A stretch of DNA of 64,000 nt from Mycobacterium sp. 050128 (GTDB taxonomy: Bacteria; Actinomycetota; Actinomycetes; Mycobacteriales; Mycobacteriaceae). This document shows positions 63,307 through 64,000 of this stretch, one piece after another. The notes under the pieces were generated by a model. That model made no database searches, was not told the DNA's origin, and saw only the letters and a program-made list of their open reading frames with translations. Every line of letters begins with the position of its first letter. The stretch's first letter is position 1. The stretch spans positions 186,001 to 250,000 of the forward strand of contig NZ_JAZGLW010000005.1 in the NCBI RefSeq assembly GCF_036409155.1, given 5' to 3'. The position numbers were made by a program, and so were the translations under genes.

Positions 63307-64000
63307 GTGGCCGACAACTCGAAACGTCCCCCCCGATTCGACCTGAAGGCGTCAGACGGGAAGTCCGGCCGGCTCATCCAGATCGGCGGTACCGCGTTCA
63401 TCATCGTCTTCGCGGTCGCGCTGGTGTTCTACATCGTGACGTCGCATAAGGACAAGAAGGGTGGCATCGCCGGTCAGGGTGACACCGTTCGCGTGACGTC
63501 GAGCAAGGTGGTCAACCAGCCCGGGACGAACAACCCCAAGGCTGTCGTGACCTTCTACGAGGACTTCTTGTGCCCCGCGTGCGGCAATTTCGAGCGCACC
63601 TTCGGACCGACGGTCTCCAAGCTGATCGATTCCGGTGCCATCGCGGCCGATTACTCGATGGTGGCCATTCTCGACAGCTCCAAGAACCAGAACTATTCGT
63701 CGCGGGCGGGGGCGGCGGCGCTGTGCGTCGCCGACGAGAACATGGACGCGTTCCGTCGTTTTCACACCGCGCTGTACACCACCGGGATCCAGCCCGACGA
63801 GCGGGGGAGCAGCTTCCCCGACAACGCGAAATTGATCGAACTCGCCCGCGAGGCCGGCGTTGTCGGCAAGGTGCCGGATTGCATCAACAGCGGGAAGTAC
63901 GTCTCCAAGGTCAGTGGCGAAGCCTCGGCCGCGGGCATCACCGCAACCCCGACGATCAAGATCAACGGTGAGAACTACGAGCCGTCGACACCCGATGCGC
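63307..64000 (+). CDS. DsbA-like membrane-anchored thioredoxin-fold protein (runs off the window)
   Basis: The first 231 codons are visible. An N-terminal cytoplasmic tail (ADNSKRPPRFDLKASDGK) is followed by a membrane helix (about 28-45, IGGTAFIIVFAVALVFYIV) and a periplasmic thioredoxin fold. The active-site motif FLCPACGNFER has a CPAC pair. Further cysteines (ALCVADE and DCINSG) form the second pair of the mycobacterial DsbA homologue Rv2969c, and GITATPTIKING is the cis-Pro loop. GTG at 63307 has AGAAGGA upstream. A VKOR-type reoxidising partner would be expected just past the window end. Confidence 0.88.
   Translation, partial: MADNSKRPPRFDLKASDGKSGRLIQIGGTAFIIVFAVALVFYIVTSHKDKKGGIAGQGDTVRVTSSKVVNQPGTNNPKAVVTFYEDFLCPACGNFERTFGPTVSKLIDSGAIAADYSMVAILDSSKNQNYSSRAGAAALCVADENMDAFRRFHTALYTTGIQPDERGSSFPDNAKLIELAREAGVVGKVPDCINSGKYVSKVSGEASAAGITATPTIKINGENYEPSTPDA

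Overview
The window is high-GC DNA with many GTG starts and tightly packed operons. Its gene order matches, from memory, the Mycobacterium tuberculosis stretch from about Rv3027c down to Rv2969c, read in the opposite orientation: GNAT/PlsC pair, iscS, mnmA, lpqA, ligA, gatC-gatA-pfkA-gatB, lppZ, doxX, cfp6, ilvB-ilvN-ilvC, serA, leuB, gltX, two tRNA genes, leuC-leuD, hupB, mutT1, ppk, fbiD, gpsA, ddl, thiL, ung, fakA-like, recG, lipN and a DsbA-like gene. It is therefore a Mycobacterium chromosome, most likely a non-tuberculous species. I see none of the PE/PPE, ESX or insertion-sequence genes that I recall interrupting this stretch in M. tuberculosis, and there are several extra gene groups.

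Layout. 1-2.0 kb: the start of a fatty-acyl-AMP-ligase-like gene and an alpha-oxoamine synthase on the minus strand, divergent from an OlsB/OlsA-like acyltransferase pair. 4.0-6.6 kb: iscS and mnmA for tRNA thiolation, then a small membrane protein. 6.6-10.6 kb: lpqA, a MetE-like protein and ligA. 10.6-14.7 kb: an extra tetR-mmpS-mmpL cassette with matching operator-like palindromes at both promoters. 14.7-21.3 kb: an ACT protein, gatC-gatA-pfkA, an orphan ParA/MinD-like ATPase and gatB. 21.3-27.8 kb: lppZ, doxX, cfp6 and ilvB-ilvN-ilvC, headed by a leader-peptide attenuator. 27.8-36.6 kb: a quinone reductase and FAD oxidoreductase pair, serA-leuB, an MFS transporter, a four-copy 56-bp tandem repeat, an FAH-family hydrolase with gltX, and tRNA-Gln and tRNA-Glu. 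36.6-47.8 kb: a flavin/F420-type protein, an IclR regulator divergent from leuCD, hupB, the minus-strand fbiD-ppk-mutT1 group, gpsA, ddl and a DUF3515 protein. 47.9-49.7 kb: thiL and ung. 49.6-55.2 kb: an accessory block of three short-chain dehydrogenases, a DUF1214 protein, a sulfotransferase-like protein and a SnoaL-like protein. 55.2-64 kb: rpmB, a DhaL/FakA-like protein, recG, an exported HNH nuclease, two tandem aldo-keto reductases, lipN and a truncated DsbA-like gene.

Functionally, the window gathers branched-chain amino acid synthesis (ilvBNC, leuB, leuCD with an IclR regulator), the indirect route to Gln-tRNA (gltX, the tRNA-Gln and tRNA-Glu genes, gatCAB), tRNA sulfur transfer (iscS-mnmA) and DNA maintenance (ligA, recG, ung, mutT1, hupB). 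The most unusual parts are the oxoamine synthase/acyl-AMP ligase pair beside acyltransferases, the TetR-controlled MmpS/MmpL system, short interspersed elements sitting between co-transcribed genes where they form the downstream ribosome-binding site, and the 56-bp tandem repeat.
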